DNA of 5,330 nucleotides from Candidatus Omnitrophota bacterium. Its GTDB lineage: Bacteria; Omnitrophota; Gorgyraeia; JACOVV01. Below the pieces are notes generated by a model. That model was not told where the DNA came from. It did no database searches and worked only from the letters and a program-made list of their open reading frames with translations. Positions 1-4,909 of the stretch are shown here, piece by piece (the stretch's first letter is position 1; the number at the start of each line of letters is the position of its first letter). The DNA is taken from assembly GCA_016177145.1 (NCBI GenBank), contig JACOVV010000159.1:1-5330 (forward strand), given 5' to 3'. The position numbers and the translations under genes were made by a program.

Positions 1-1662
1 ATATCTGAGTGATTGCGCGGCGATCTGTTTAAAAATCGGCGCGGAGACAACACCCCCGTAGTAGTAAGGTTTAGGTTCGTCCACGATGACGCAAATGGTC
101 AGTTTAGGATCGTCGGCAGGAGCGAATCCGACAAAAGAGGCGACAAATTTCGAATGTGAATAAGTGCCGTTTTCTTCCACTTTCTGCGCGGTGCCCGTCT
201 TGCCTCCCGCTGTATACCCTTTTATCTTAGCCAATGTGCCCGTTCCCTCTTCCACCACTCCCACTAAAATTTCCCTCATGGCGGCCGCGACTTCCGGCGT
301 CAGCACTCTTCCCATTACTTGAGATTCTACACTTTTAATCGGCTCTTGGAAACTATCTCGTACTTCTTTGACGATTCTTGGCCGAACCAAGTACCCCCCA
401 TTGGCAATGACGCTAAAAGCGACAGCCAGCTGCAGAGTCGTTGTGGTCACTTCCTGCCCCATAGGAATCGCGGTCATAGTAGTTTTTGACCATTGAGAAG
501 GAGGCTTGACGATGCCCGTAACTTCTCCGGGAAGCTCAATTTGGGTAGCCGCTCCAAAACCAAATTGTTTGATGTAGCGGTAGGTGATCTGTTCTCCCAA
601 CAGCTTGGCCACTTTCGCCGTCCCTATATTGCTCGATTTCTGAATCACTTGATCAAACGTCAGCCACCCATGCGGCTTGTGATCGTGCAAGATATGACCT
701 GCCGCCTTCCACGATCCATTCTCACAGAAAAATTTCTGATCTCTCTTTACTTTTTTTTCCTGGAGCGCCGCCGAAGCCGCGACGATTTTAAAAACAGAAC
801 CCGGTTCGAAGAAATCAGTGACCGCGCGGTTCCGCCTGGACTCAGGATCTACTAATTGAAACTGATTGAGATCAAAGGCGGGACGATTCGCCAATGCCAA
901 GATATCGCCGTTTTTGGGATCCATCACCACCACCATCGCTCCTTTGGAACGGATTTTTCCCAGCGCTTCGTCCAGAGATTTTTCAACGATAAACTGGAGC
1001 CCCTCATCGATCGTCAAGACCACGTCATAACCATGCACTGGAGGAATGAAATCAGCCAGCCGGGAAGCAATCCGGCGTCCTTTGGCATCGCGTTGAATCC
1101 AAAGCCAGCCGGGATTTCCTCTCAGGTAATGATCATAGACTTTCTCGACCCCTTCCAATCCGGCTCCGTCTATTCCCGCGATACCAATGACATGACTTGC
1201 CAACTCTTTGTTTGGATAGAACCGCTTGCTCTCCTTGACCGTCCCTATTCCTTGAATCCCCAACGCCCCTACTCTTTCCGCTTCTTCCTGGCTTGCCCAC
1301 CGTTTCAGCCAAACAAAATACCCTTTGCGGTGAAGCCGTTTCGACAGCTCTTCCCGATCGACGCCAAGGGTAGTTGAAAGAAGCTGCGCCGTTTTTTCCT
1401 TCTGGGTCAGTTGAGCGGGGTTGGCATAAATCGAATCCACTTCCAGCGTCAGCGCCAGTGGACGCAGATTCCTATCGTAAATGGTTCCGCGGTGCGGCGG
1501 CAGTTGCTGGACAACGTTTTTTTGGCGGGCGGCAATTGCAGAAAGATCGTGATCCCTGAAGAACTGAAGATAAACCAGTTTGAGACCAAGAACAACAAAT
1601 CCGCCGATAAATAGTAAAAAAACAACGCAGAGTCGTTTAGTGCTTAATTGCGGTTGATACAC
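1..1662 (-). CDS. ftsI: Division-specific class B penicillin-binding protein FtsI (PBP3-type), 3' end cut by window edge
   Basis: This is a septal peptidoglycan DD-transpeptidase, anchored in the inner membrane and acting in the periplasm within the divisome. Reading from a GTG at 1662, 554 codons are open to the window edge with no stop. The chosen start is the first possible one after an in-frame TAA, and GAGG lies 8 bases upstream. Visible parts are a short cytoplasmic tail, one membrane segment (about residues 11-33), the class B dimerisation-domain signature RGTIYDR (58-64), and a transpeptidase domain from about residue 210. Its three catalytic motifs are intact: SVFK (289-292, nucleophile S289), SSN (343-345) and KTGT (488-491). 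The sequence stops near the normal end of the transpeptidase domain, so a C-terminal PASTA region cannot be excluded. It lies 32 bases after ftsL in classical dcw order. RodA-partner PBP2 or SpoVD are alternatives, but the position next to ftsL favours FtsI. Confidence 0.95.
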   Translation of the reverse strand, partial: MYQPQLSTKRLCVVFLLFIGGFVVLGLKLVYLQFFRDHDLSAIAARQKNVVQQLPPHRGTIYDRNLRPLALTLEVDSIYANPAQLTQKEKTAQLLSTTLGVDREELSKRLHRKGYFVWLKRWASQEEAERVGALGIQGIGTVKESKRFYPNKELASHVIGIAGIDGAGLEGVEKVYDHYLRGNPGWLWIQRDAKGRRIASRLADFIPPVHGYDVVLTIDEGLQFIVEKSLDEALGKIRSKGAMVVVMDPKNGDILALANRPAFDLNQFQLVDPESRRNRAVTDFFEPGSVFKIVAASAALQEKKVKRDQKFFCENGSWKAAGHILHDHKPHGWLTFDQVIQKSSNIGTAKVAKLLGEQITYRYIKQFGFGAATQIELPGEVTGIVKPPSQWSKTTMTAIPMGQEVTTTTLQLAVAFSVIANGGYLVRPRIVKEVRDSFQEPIKSVESQVMGRVLTPEVAAAMREILVGVVEEGTGTLAKIKGYTAGGKTGTAQKVEENGTYSHSKFVASFVGFAPADDPKLTICVIVDEPKPYYYGGVVSAPIFKQIAAQSLRY

Positions 1663-1691
1663 CGCTTTATCCTCGATTTACTCACGTGGAG

Positions 1692-1709
1692 CGGTCAGTG
1701 CGCTGACCG
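1692..1709 (-). repeat. Perfect 7-bp hairpin over the ftsL stop codon
   Basis: CGGTCAG (1692-1698) and CTGACCG (1703-1709) are exact inverted copies around a four-base loop. The ftsL TGA stop (1697-1695) lies in one arm. No T-run follows on the minus strand, so it is not an intrinsic terminator. It ends 29 bases before the ftsI GTG and could affect termination-reinitiation or mRNA processing between the two genes. Confidence 0.6.
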
Positions 1710-2072
1710 ATGTTCTTTAGCTTCTGCGCTGTGAACGAAAAATTCCCAGAAACCATTCTTCTGATTCCCCGCTTTCGCCAAACCGGTCCTTGAGGTCCCC
1801 AAAGAAGGATCTTTTCGGACCACGCGCGCAGGTTCCCTGACCGAAAGCCTCCGGTCCGCCTGGTGAAGGCGCTTATCCAACTGGACCGGCGATTCTAATG
1901 TCAACACGCGATACTGCAGCCGAGACCGAACAGACTCCAGATCCATCACTTCCCGCTCCTTCTGGGCGATTTGGTAGCTGGTAGTCACTAATTCAACCTG
2001 CTGGTGCACCCATGATAACGCCGTGGCGGTGATCATTAGGATTAGAAAACAGACGCGCGGCACTGTTAACAT
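1695..2072 (-). CDS. ftsL: FtsL-like cell division membrane protein
   Basis: This 125-residue protein is a probable FtsL, the small bitopic divisome component that pairs with FtsB/DivIC through a periplasmic coiled coil and helps activate FtsW-FtsI. The N-terminus is almost immediately a membrane segment (about residues 5-22). A heptad-rich, charged stretch follows (about 28-70) containing the LESVRSRLQYRVLTLESP pattern, which is typical of FtsL/DivIC-family coiled coils ending near a 'sP..ld' turn. The tail from about residue 75 is Arg/Lys-rich, low in hydrophobic heptads and not recognisable. The family is very divergent in sequence, so the call rests on length, topology and position between rsmH and ftsI. 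The ATG overlaps the rsmH stop (ATGTTAA), and GAGG lies 11 bases upstream inside rsmH, which implies translational coupling. Confidence 0.82.
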   Translation of the reverse strand: MLTVPRVCFLILMITATALSWVHQQVELVTTSYQIAQKEREVMDLESVRSRLQYRVLTLESPVQLDKRLHQADRRLSVREPARVVRKDPSLGTSRTGLAKAGNQKNGFWEFFVHSAEAKEHRSAH

Positions 2073-2974
2073 TTTTCAGCGACCCTCAATTTTGCGCTCC
2101 GGGCTCTTGGATTCCCGTGAACCTCAGCCGGACTCGGAGCAAGCGGTTTCTTAATAGTTAATTTCAACTGGCCTTCTGCCGCCAGACGGCGGAAAAAGAG
2201 CTTTACCACACGATCCTCAAGAGAATGAAAACTGATAACACAAATTCTTCCTCCCGGTTTCAAGAATCTGACAATCCCTGGTAAAGCTTCCTCCAACGAC
2301 TCTAATTCACGATTCACTGCCATACGAAAAGCCTGAAAGGTTCTCGTGGCTGGATGAATCCGGTTCCAACCATGATGCGGGATGGCCCGTTCCACGATAC
2401 CCGCCAGCTGACGGGTGGTGCGGACCGGTTCTTTCTGCCGCGTCTGAACCAGAAGATGAGCGATCCTTCTGGCGTATCTCTCTTGACCCAGCCGCTGCAG
2501 GATCGAGACGATTTCCCATTCCGACAGATGATTGACCAAGTCAAACGCTGAAACCGCCGCCGTGGGATCCATCCGCATATCCAATAATCCTTCTTTCTGA
2601 AAACTAAATCCCCTTTCAGCAGTTTCTAATTGATGCGAGGAAACTCCCAAATCCAACAGGCAGGCATCAAGAGTGTCCATACCAATCCGTTGAAGCGCCC
2701 TGTCCGCCCGGAGAAAGTTTTCATGCACAAGATAAAGGCCGGAAGCCTCCCCCAGATTTTCGCGGGCAATCTCCAGGATATTAGGATCCTGGTCAATACC
2801 CACATAAACTCCTTCCGGCCCAATCCTGCGCAAAATTTCCTTGGCATGTCCCCCCGCGCCAACAGTCCCGTCTAAAACGCGCATGCCAGGGCGTAAATTC
2901 AAAAATTCCAACACTTCCTTTAACATCACTGGTTCATGGGTTATTTGCATTTCTCCAACAATTGATAGAGCCAT
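2066..2974 (-). CDS. rsmH: 16S rRNA (cytosine-1402-N4)-methyltransferase RsmH (MraW)
   Basis: This SAM-dependent enzyme methylates the N4 of C1402 in 16S rRNA, in the decoding centre of the small ribosomal subunit. From the ATG at 2974 it has 302 residues, close to the usual 300-315. Family motifs run in order: HEPVML near residue 13, the SAM-binding loop DGTVGAGGHA (about 35-44), GIDQDP, LLDLGVSSHQL, the GFSF...DMRMDP block, RTFQAFRMAVN, the GGRICVISFHSLEDR block, and the C-terminal NPRARSAKLRVAE. The start is not certain. A GTG at 3001 gives 311 residues, and an ATG at 2950 places the conserved HEPVML closest to the N-terminus but has GGAG only 2 bases upstream. The ATG at 2974 has a weak GGA 8 bases upstream and is a compromise. 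The gene sits downstream of mraZ and overlaps ftsL by 7 bases. Confidence 0.97.
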   Translation of the reverse strand: MALSIVGEMQITHEPVMLKEVLEFLNLRPGMRVLDGTVGAGGHAKEILRRIGPEGVYVGIDQDPNILEIARENLGEASGLYLVHENFLRADRALQRIGMDTLDACLLDLGVSSHQLETAERGFSFQKEGLLDMRMDPTAAVSAFDLVNHLSEWEIVSILQRLGQERYARRIAHLLVQTRQKEPVRTTRQLAGIVERAIPHHGWNRIHPATRTFQAFRMAVNRELESLEEALPGIVRFLKPGGRICVISFHSLEDRVVKLFFRRLAAEGQLKLTIKKPLAPSPAEVHGNPRARSAKLRVAEKC

Positions 2975-3020
2975 TTTTTTAATCCACTTTCCATTTCCCA
3001 CTTTCCGTCTTTAAGGGGGC

Positions 3021-3107
3021 GGCGGCCGGTCCTTTCATTATTTTGCCCGCTTGCCTCCCGGCTTGGGGCGTCCCCCTGCGAGGACCGCTTTTGAAGGAGC
3101 CGGCCGC
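3021..3107 (-). repeat. Long imperfect inverted repeat (stem-loop) before rsmH
   Basis: The plus-strand arm GGCGGCCGGTCCTTTCA (3021-3037) pairs with TGAAGGAGCCGGCCGC (3092-3107). The first eight core pairs (GCGGCCGG/CCGGCCGC) are perfect; the remaining seven are interrupted by one single-base bulge on each side. The 54-base interior is itself GC-rich, with smaller inverted repeats such as GGGG-CGT-CCCC near 3064-3074. Transcribed from the minus strand it would fold into a stable leader between the small ORF and rsmH. No T-tract follows the 3' arm, so it does not look like an intrinsic terminator. It could be an mRNA processing or stability element, or a copy of a palindromic interspersed repeat. 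This and the adjoining bases account for the stretch 2975-3118, where I see no gene. Confidence 0.65.
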
Positions 3108-3118
3108 TAAATCAAAAT

Positions 3119-3328
3119 TCATCTTTTATGAAAAAGCCGTCCCATCTGCATCAGCCGAAACATATTGACGCCGTAATAGCGAGTTTGAAGACCGCACCCG
3201 CGATGATCCATTTCTCTCGCCTTGCGAAGCACTTCCAGCGGTATTCCAAAACGATCAAGAACCAACCTTCCACATCCAGTTTTCCGAGCCAATCCCACAC
3301 TCCCCCTTGCTCCTCGTTGTCTGGACAT
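3119..3328 (-). CDS. Small basic hypothetical protein between mraZ and rsmH
   Basis: A 69-codon frame runs from ATG (3328) to TGA (3119), beginning 22 bases after the mraZ stop. Its best support is a strong purine-rich Shine-Dalgarno block (GGGGAGGAGGG, 3344-3334) about 6 bases before the ATG. I do not recognise the product. It is strongly basic, with 16 Arg/Lys against 4 Asp/Glu, has no membrane segment or signal peptide, and has an Arg/Gly-rich start. A central stretch, PLEVLRKAREMDHRG, could form a helix. The composition would suit a nucleic-acid-binding peptide, but that is only inference. A second frame starting at ATG 3333 (60 residues) overlaps it, but that ATG sits directly against the Shine-Dalgarno block and is a poorer start. 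Other frames here are also open, so the region may simply be non-coding leader. Confidence 0.45.
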   Translation of the reverse strand: MSRQRGARGSVGLARKTGCGRLVLDRFGIPLEVLRKAREMDHRGCGLQTRYYGVNMFRLMQMGRLFHKR

Positions 3329-3333
3329 GTCAT

Positions 3334-3344
3334 CCCTCCTCCCC
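3334..3344 (-). promoter_or_regulatory. Strong Shine-Dalgarno block for the small ORF
   Basis: The minus-strand sequence GGGGAGGAGGG includes a full AGGAGG core and stands only a few bases after the mraZ stop. The nearest well-spaced ATG is at 3328. It is the strongest ribosome binding site seen in the window and the main reason to consider the 69-codon frame real. Confidence 0.55.
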
Positions 3345-3350
3345 GTTGAA

Positions 3351-3785
3351 TTACTCAATCAGTTTCTCGGCTACCGACTCGAAAGAATCTTCTGCGCTCT
3401 TGTAATACTCTCCCCATCTCTCCTTCGCCCAAATTTCAAAACGGTTAGACACGCCTACGATGATGATGTCTCTTTTAATCCCGGCGAAGTCCTTAAGGTA
3501 TGCCGGGATTAAAATCCGCCCCTGTTTATCGGTGGCCGCTTCAACAGCGCCAGAGAAAAAAAGACGATTGAATTTCCGGACATCCGGTTTGGTGAATGAA
3601 GCAGTTTTAAATTTTTGTTCCTGCGAACGCCATTCATCCTCGGCAAACACGAAGAGACAGCCGTCAAGCCCGCGCGTGATAAAAAAACGCTCGATCTCCT
3701 GCTCTTTAGCGGATTCCCGGAATTTCGACGGGATGATCAAGCGCCCTTTTTTATCCAGTGTGTGTTCGTATTCTCCGTAGAACAT
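3351..3785 (-). CDS. mraZ: Transcriptional regulator MraZ
   Basis: MraZ is a ring-forming DNA-binding protein of the AbrB/SpoVT swapped-hairpin fold, known to bind repeats upstream of its own gene and repress the dcw operon. The start chosen is the ATG at 3785, which gives 144 residues beginning MFYGEYEHTLD, matching the family N-terminus and its usual length of about 143. Both halves of the internal duplication carry the DNA-contacting motif: DKKGRLIIP (11-19) and DKQGRILIP (86-94). The open frame extends 23 codons further to a TTG at 3854, but that extension reads HPERSRRVED, a known artefact of translating a dispersed repeat, so I reject it. A GGAGG lies 11 bases upstream, a slightly long spacing. 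The gene follows a promoter with three GTGG boxes and heads the dcw cluster. Confidence 0.97.
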   Translation of the reverse strand: MFYGEYEHTLDKKGRLIIPSKFRESAKEQEIERFFITRGLDGCLFVFAEDEWRSQEQKFKTASFTKPDVRKFNRLFFSGAVEAATDKQGRILIPAYLKDFAGIKRDIIIVGVSNRFEIWAKERWGEYYKSAEDSFESVAEKLIE

Positions 3786-3796
3786 TTTTGAGGTAT

Positions 3797-3801
3797 CCTC
3801 C
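3797..3801 (-). promoter_or_regulatory. mraZ ribosome binding site, in a small inverted repeat
   Basis: GGAGG on the minus strand lies 11 bases before the mraZ ATG. Four of its bases form the 5' arm of GAGG-ATA-CCTC (3800-3790), so a short 4-bp hairpin could compete with ribosome binding. The stem is weak and its effect may be slight. It supports the start at 3785 over the upstream TTG. Confidence 0.6.
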
Positions 3802-3803
3802 AC

Positions 3804-3843
3804 CCTTCGACTTCGCTCAGGATGTCGCGTCACTTCGTGATGC
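3804..3843 (-). repeat. Dispersed-repeat-like sequence in the mraZ leader
   Basis: The minus-strand leader contains ATCCTGAGCGAAGTCGAAGG, a sequence I recall recurring between genes, and inside spurious ORFs as HPERSRRVE or FDFAQD, in many uncultured bacterial genomes. Just upstream is a small hairpin, GCATCAC-GAA-GTGACGC (3843-3827), with six pairs and one mismatch. Both lie between the GTGG boxes and the mraZ Shine-Dalgarno site, so they would form part of the 5' untranslated RNA. Only one copy is visible here; its identity as a genome-wide repeat is from memory and not shown by this window. Confidence 0.5.
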
Positions 3844-3870
3844 TCCACTTTCAACCACTTTACACCACAA
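3841..3870 (-). promoter_or_regulatory. Putative MraZ operator: three GTGG boxes with 10-bp period
   Basis: Read on the minus strand, three consecutive ten-base units are TTGTGGTGTA (3870-3861), AAGTGGTTGA (3860-3851) and AAGTGGAGCA (3850-3841). GTGG occupies the same place in each, and AAAGTGG is exact in the last two. MraZ is known to bind tandem boxes of TGGG or AAAGTG type at one helical turn spacing upstream of mraZ, so spacing, core and location all fit. The boxes begin at the last base of the -10 hexamer and cover the likely transcription start, suggesting direct autorepression. Confidence 0.72.
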
Positions 3871-3898
3871 ATTTACCTTATCTCTCCCCCCTTGTCAA
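3870..3898 (-). promoter_or_regulatory. Sigma70-type promoter of the mraZ/dcw operon
   Basis: On the minus strand a consensus -35 TTGACA (3898-3893) is followed by a 17-base spacer and TAAATT (3875-3870) as -10, a four-of-six match to TATAAT. An AT-rich stretch just upstream (about 3901-3920, including TTTTAAAATTTTT) resembles an UP element. Transcription would start near 3863, giving an mraZ leader of about 80 bases. It is the only strong promoter-like match I found, and it sits in the only sizeable gap ahead of the dcw genes. Confidence 0.65.
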
Positions 3899-3922
3899 GG
3901 AAAAATGGGAAAAATTTTAAAA

Positions 3923-3936
3923 CCACAAGATAGTGG
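3923..3936 (-). terminator. Weak candidate terminator after ribF
   Basis: The minus strand has CCAC-TATCTT-GTGG followed by TTTTAAAATTTTT, a 4-bp stem with a broken T-rich tail, 41 bases after the ribF stop. A separate run of seven T lies at 3955-3949 without a preceding stem. The stem is too short to be convincing. Readthrough from truB-ribF into mraZ is possible, and the T/A-rich tail may instead act as part of the mraZ promoter. Confidence 0.22.
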
Positions 3937-3976
3937 GGACATGGACACAAAAAAACACATGATATGGCGGGGGTAA

Positions 3977-4906
3977 TTACAAAATTCTTCGTGCTTTAAG
4001 AATATCTCTTTGGATTTGAGCGGATAACGCTTGGAGTGAAGGGAATTTTTTTTCGTTGCGGATTTTTCTGACAAACAAGAGTTCTACATTTTCTCCATAC
4101 AAAGAACGATTAAAGTTCAGCAGATGGACTTCGACGGATATTTTTTTATTCTTTTTGATTTTTACGGTCGGACGAAATCCAATATTGACGACGCCGTCAT
4201 ACATTCTGCCGTGATGTAAAACTTTTACCGCGTAGACGCCCCGTGGAGGGACCGCTTCATGGTGCGGACTTAGATTCGCCGTCGGGAATCCTATTTTTTT
4301 TCCAACGCTTCGACCATGAACCACCGTGCCCAAGACGGCGACTGGATGCCCCAGTAACCGCTCCGCCTCTTTCAGTTTTCCGCGTTCGATGAGCCGGCGG
4401 ATCTGCGTCGAACTGATTTTTCCGCGGCGCCATTGCACCGGCGCAATTTCATGAACCGAGAAACCGTAGCGCCGGCCGAGGAGTCTCAGCAATTCAACCG
4501 TTCCTAGATTCCCGCGGCCAAAACGAAAATCCCTTCCGATCCATATCTCGGAAATGTTTAATTTCTTGACCAGCAAACCTTGGACGAACTGCCAGGCCCC
4601 CTGGCGGGCTGCCGCTGGAGTAAAATGAATCACCCAGCAAGCGTCAAATCCCATTTTTTCCAACTGTCCCAAGCGGCGCTCAAATGACACGATCAAAGGA
4701 GGAACCTTCGCTGGTGAGAGAACCGCCGCCGGATGGGGGTCGAACGTAACGACCAAACTCTTTTTCCTGAGCCGCCGAGCCCGATGGAGCACTCTTCTCA
4801 AGATCGCTTTGTGCCCCTGATGAACTCCGTCAAAAATTCCAATGGTGGTAATACTTTTCTGCAGACGCCGAGGAAAGAAACTGGAGGGACGGCGAAAAAT
4901 TTCCAT
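3977..4906 (-). CDS. ribF: Bifunctional riboflavin kinase / FAD synthetase RibF
   Basis: This cytoplasmic enzyme phosphorylates riboflavin to FMN and then adenylylates FMN to FAD. It has 309 residues from the ATG at 4906, the normal length. The N-terminal nucleotidyltransferase domain shows the phosphate-binding FDGVHQGH (25-32), TFDPHP (54-59), GRDFRFGRG (124-132) and the KISSTQIR motif (163-170). The C-terminal flavokinase domain shows GRSVGKKIGFPTANL (198-212), GVYAV, NIGFRPT (241-247) and the SVEVH stretch whose E259 is the expected catalytic glutamate. A TTG one codon upstream is also open, but the ATG is preferred. The start lies 3 bases after the truB stop without a clear Shine-Dalgarno, so translation is probably coupled to truB. 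The product is lysine- and arginine-rich overall, but no key residue is missing. Confidence 0.97.
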   Translation of the reverse strand: MEIFRRPSSFFPRRLQKSITTIGIFDGVHQGHKAILRRVLHRARRLRKKSLVVTFDPHPAAVLSPAKVPPLIVSFERRLGQLEKMGFDACWVIHFTPAAARQGAWQFVQGLLVKKLNISEIWIGRDFRFGRGNLGTVELLRLLGRRYGFSVHEIAPVQWRRGKISSTQIRRLIERGKLKEAERLLGHPVAVLGTVVHGRSVGKKIGFPTANLSPHHEAVPPRGVYAVKVLHHGRMYDGVVNIGFRPTVKIKKNKKISVEVHLLNFNRSLYGENVELLFVRKIRNEKKFPSLQALSAQIQRDILKARRIL

Positions 4907-4909
4907 CAA

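Noticed and set aside
493..1614. Several plus-strand open frames opposite ftsI
   Set aside because: They are antisense to a full-length transpeptidase frame with all catalytic motifs, and their products look like nothing coherent.
1692..1709. Hairpin after ftsL as an intrinsic terminator
   Set aside because: No T-run follows on the transcribed strand, and ftsI must be expressed just downstream.
2307..2875. Frames overlapping rsmH on both strands
   Set aside because: They are shadows of rsmH, whose own frame carries all the family motifs.
3151..3333. 60-residue minus-strand frame starting at ATG 3333
   Set aside because: Its ATG directly abuts the Shine-Dalgarno block, leaving no spacer. 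The ATG at 3328 in another frame is better placed.
3460..3780. 106-residue plus-strand frame opposite mraZ
   Set aside because: It is antisense to a clear full-length MraZ and has no recognisable domain.
3786..3854. N-terminal extension of MraZ from TTG 3854
   Set aside because: It would add 23 residues read from the repeat-like leader, exceeds family length and lies over the operator end. The family N-terminus begins at 3785.
3758..3976. 72-residue plus-strand frame covering the mraZ promoter
   Set aside because: It contains the PFDFAQD artefact of the repeat-like sequence and lies opposite the promoter and operator; no ribosome binding site was noted.
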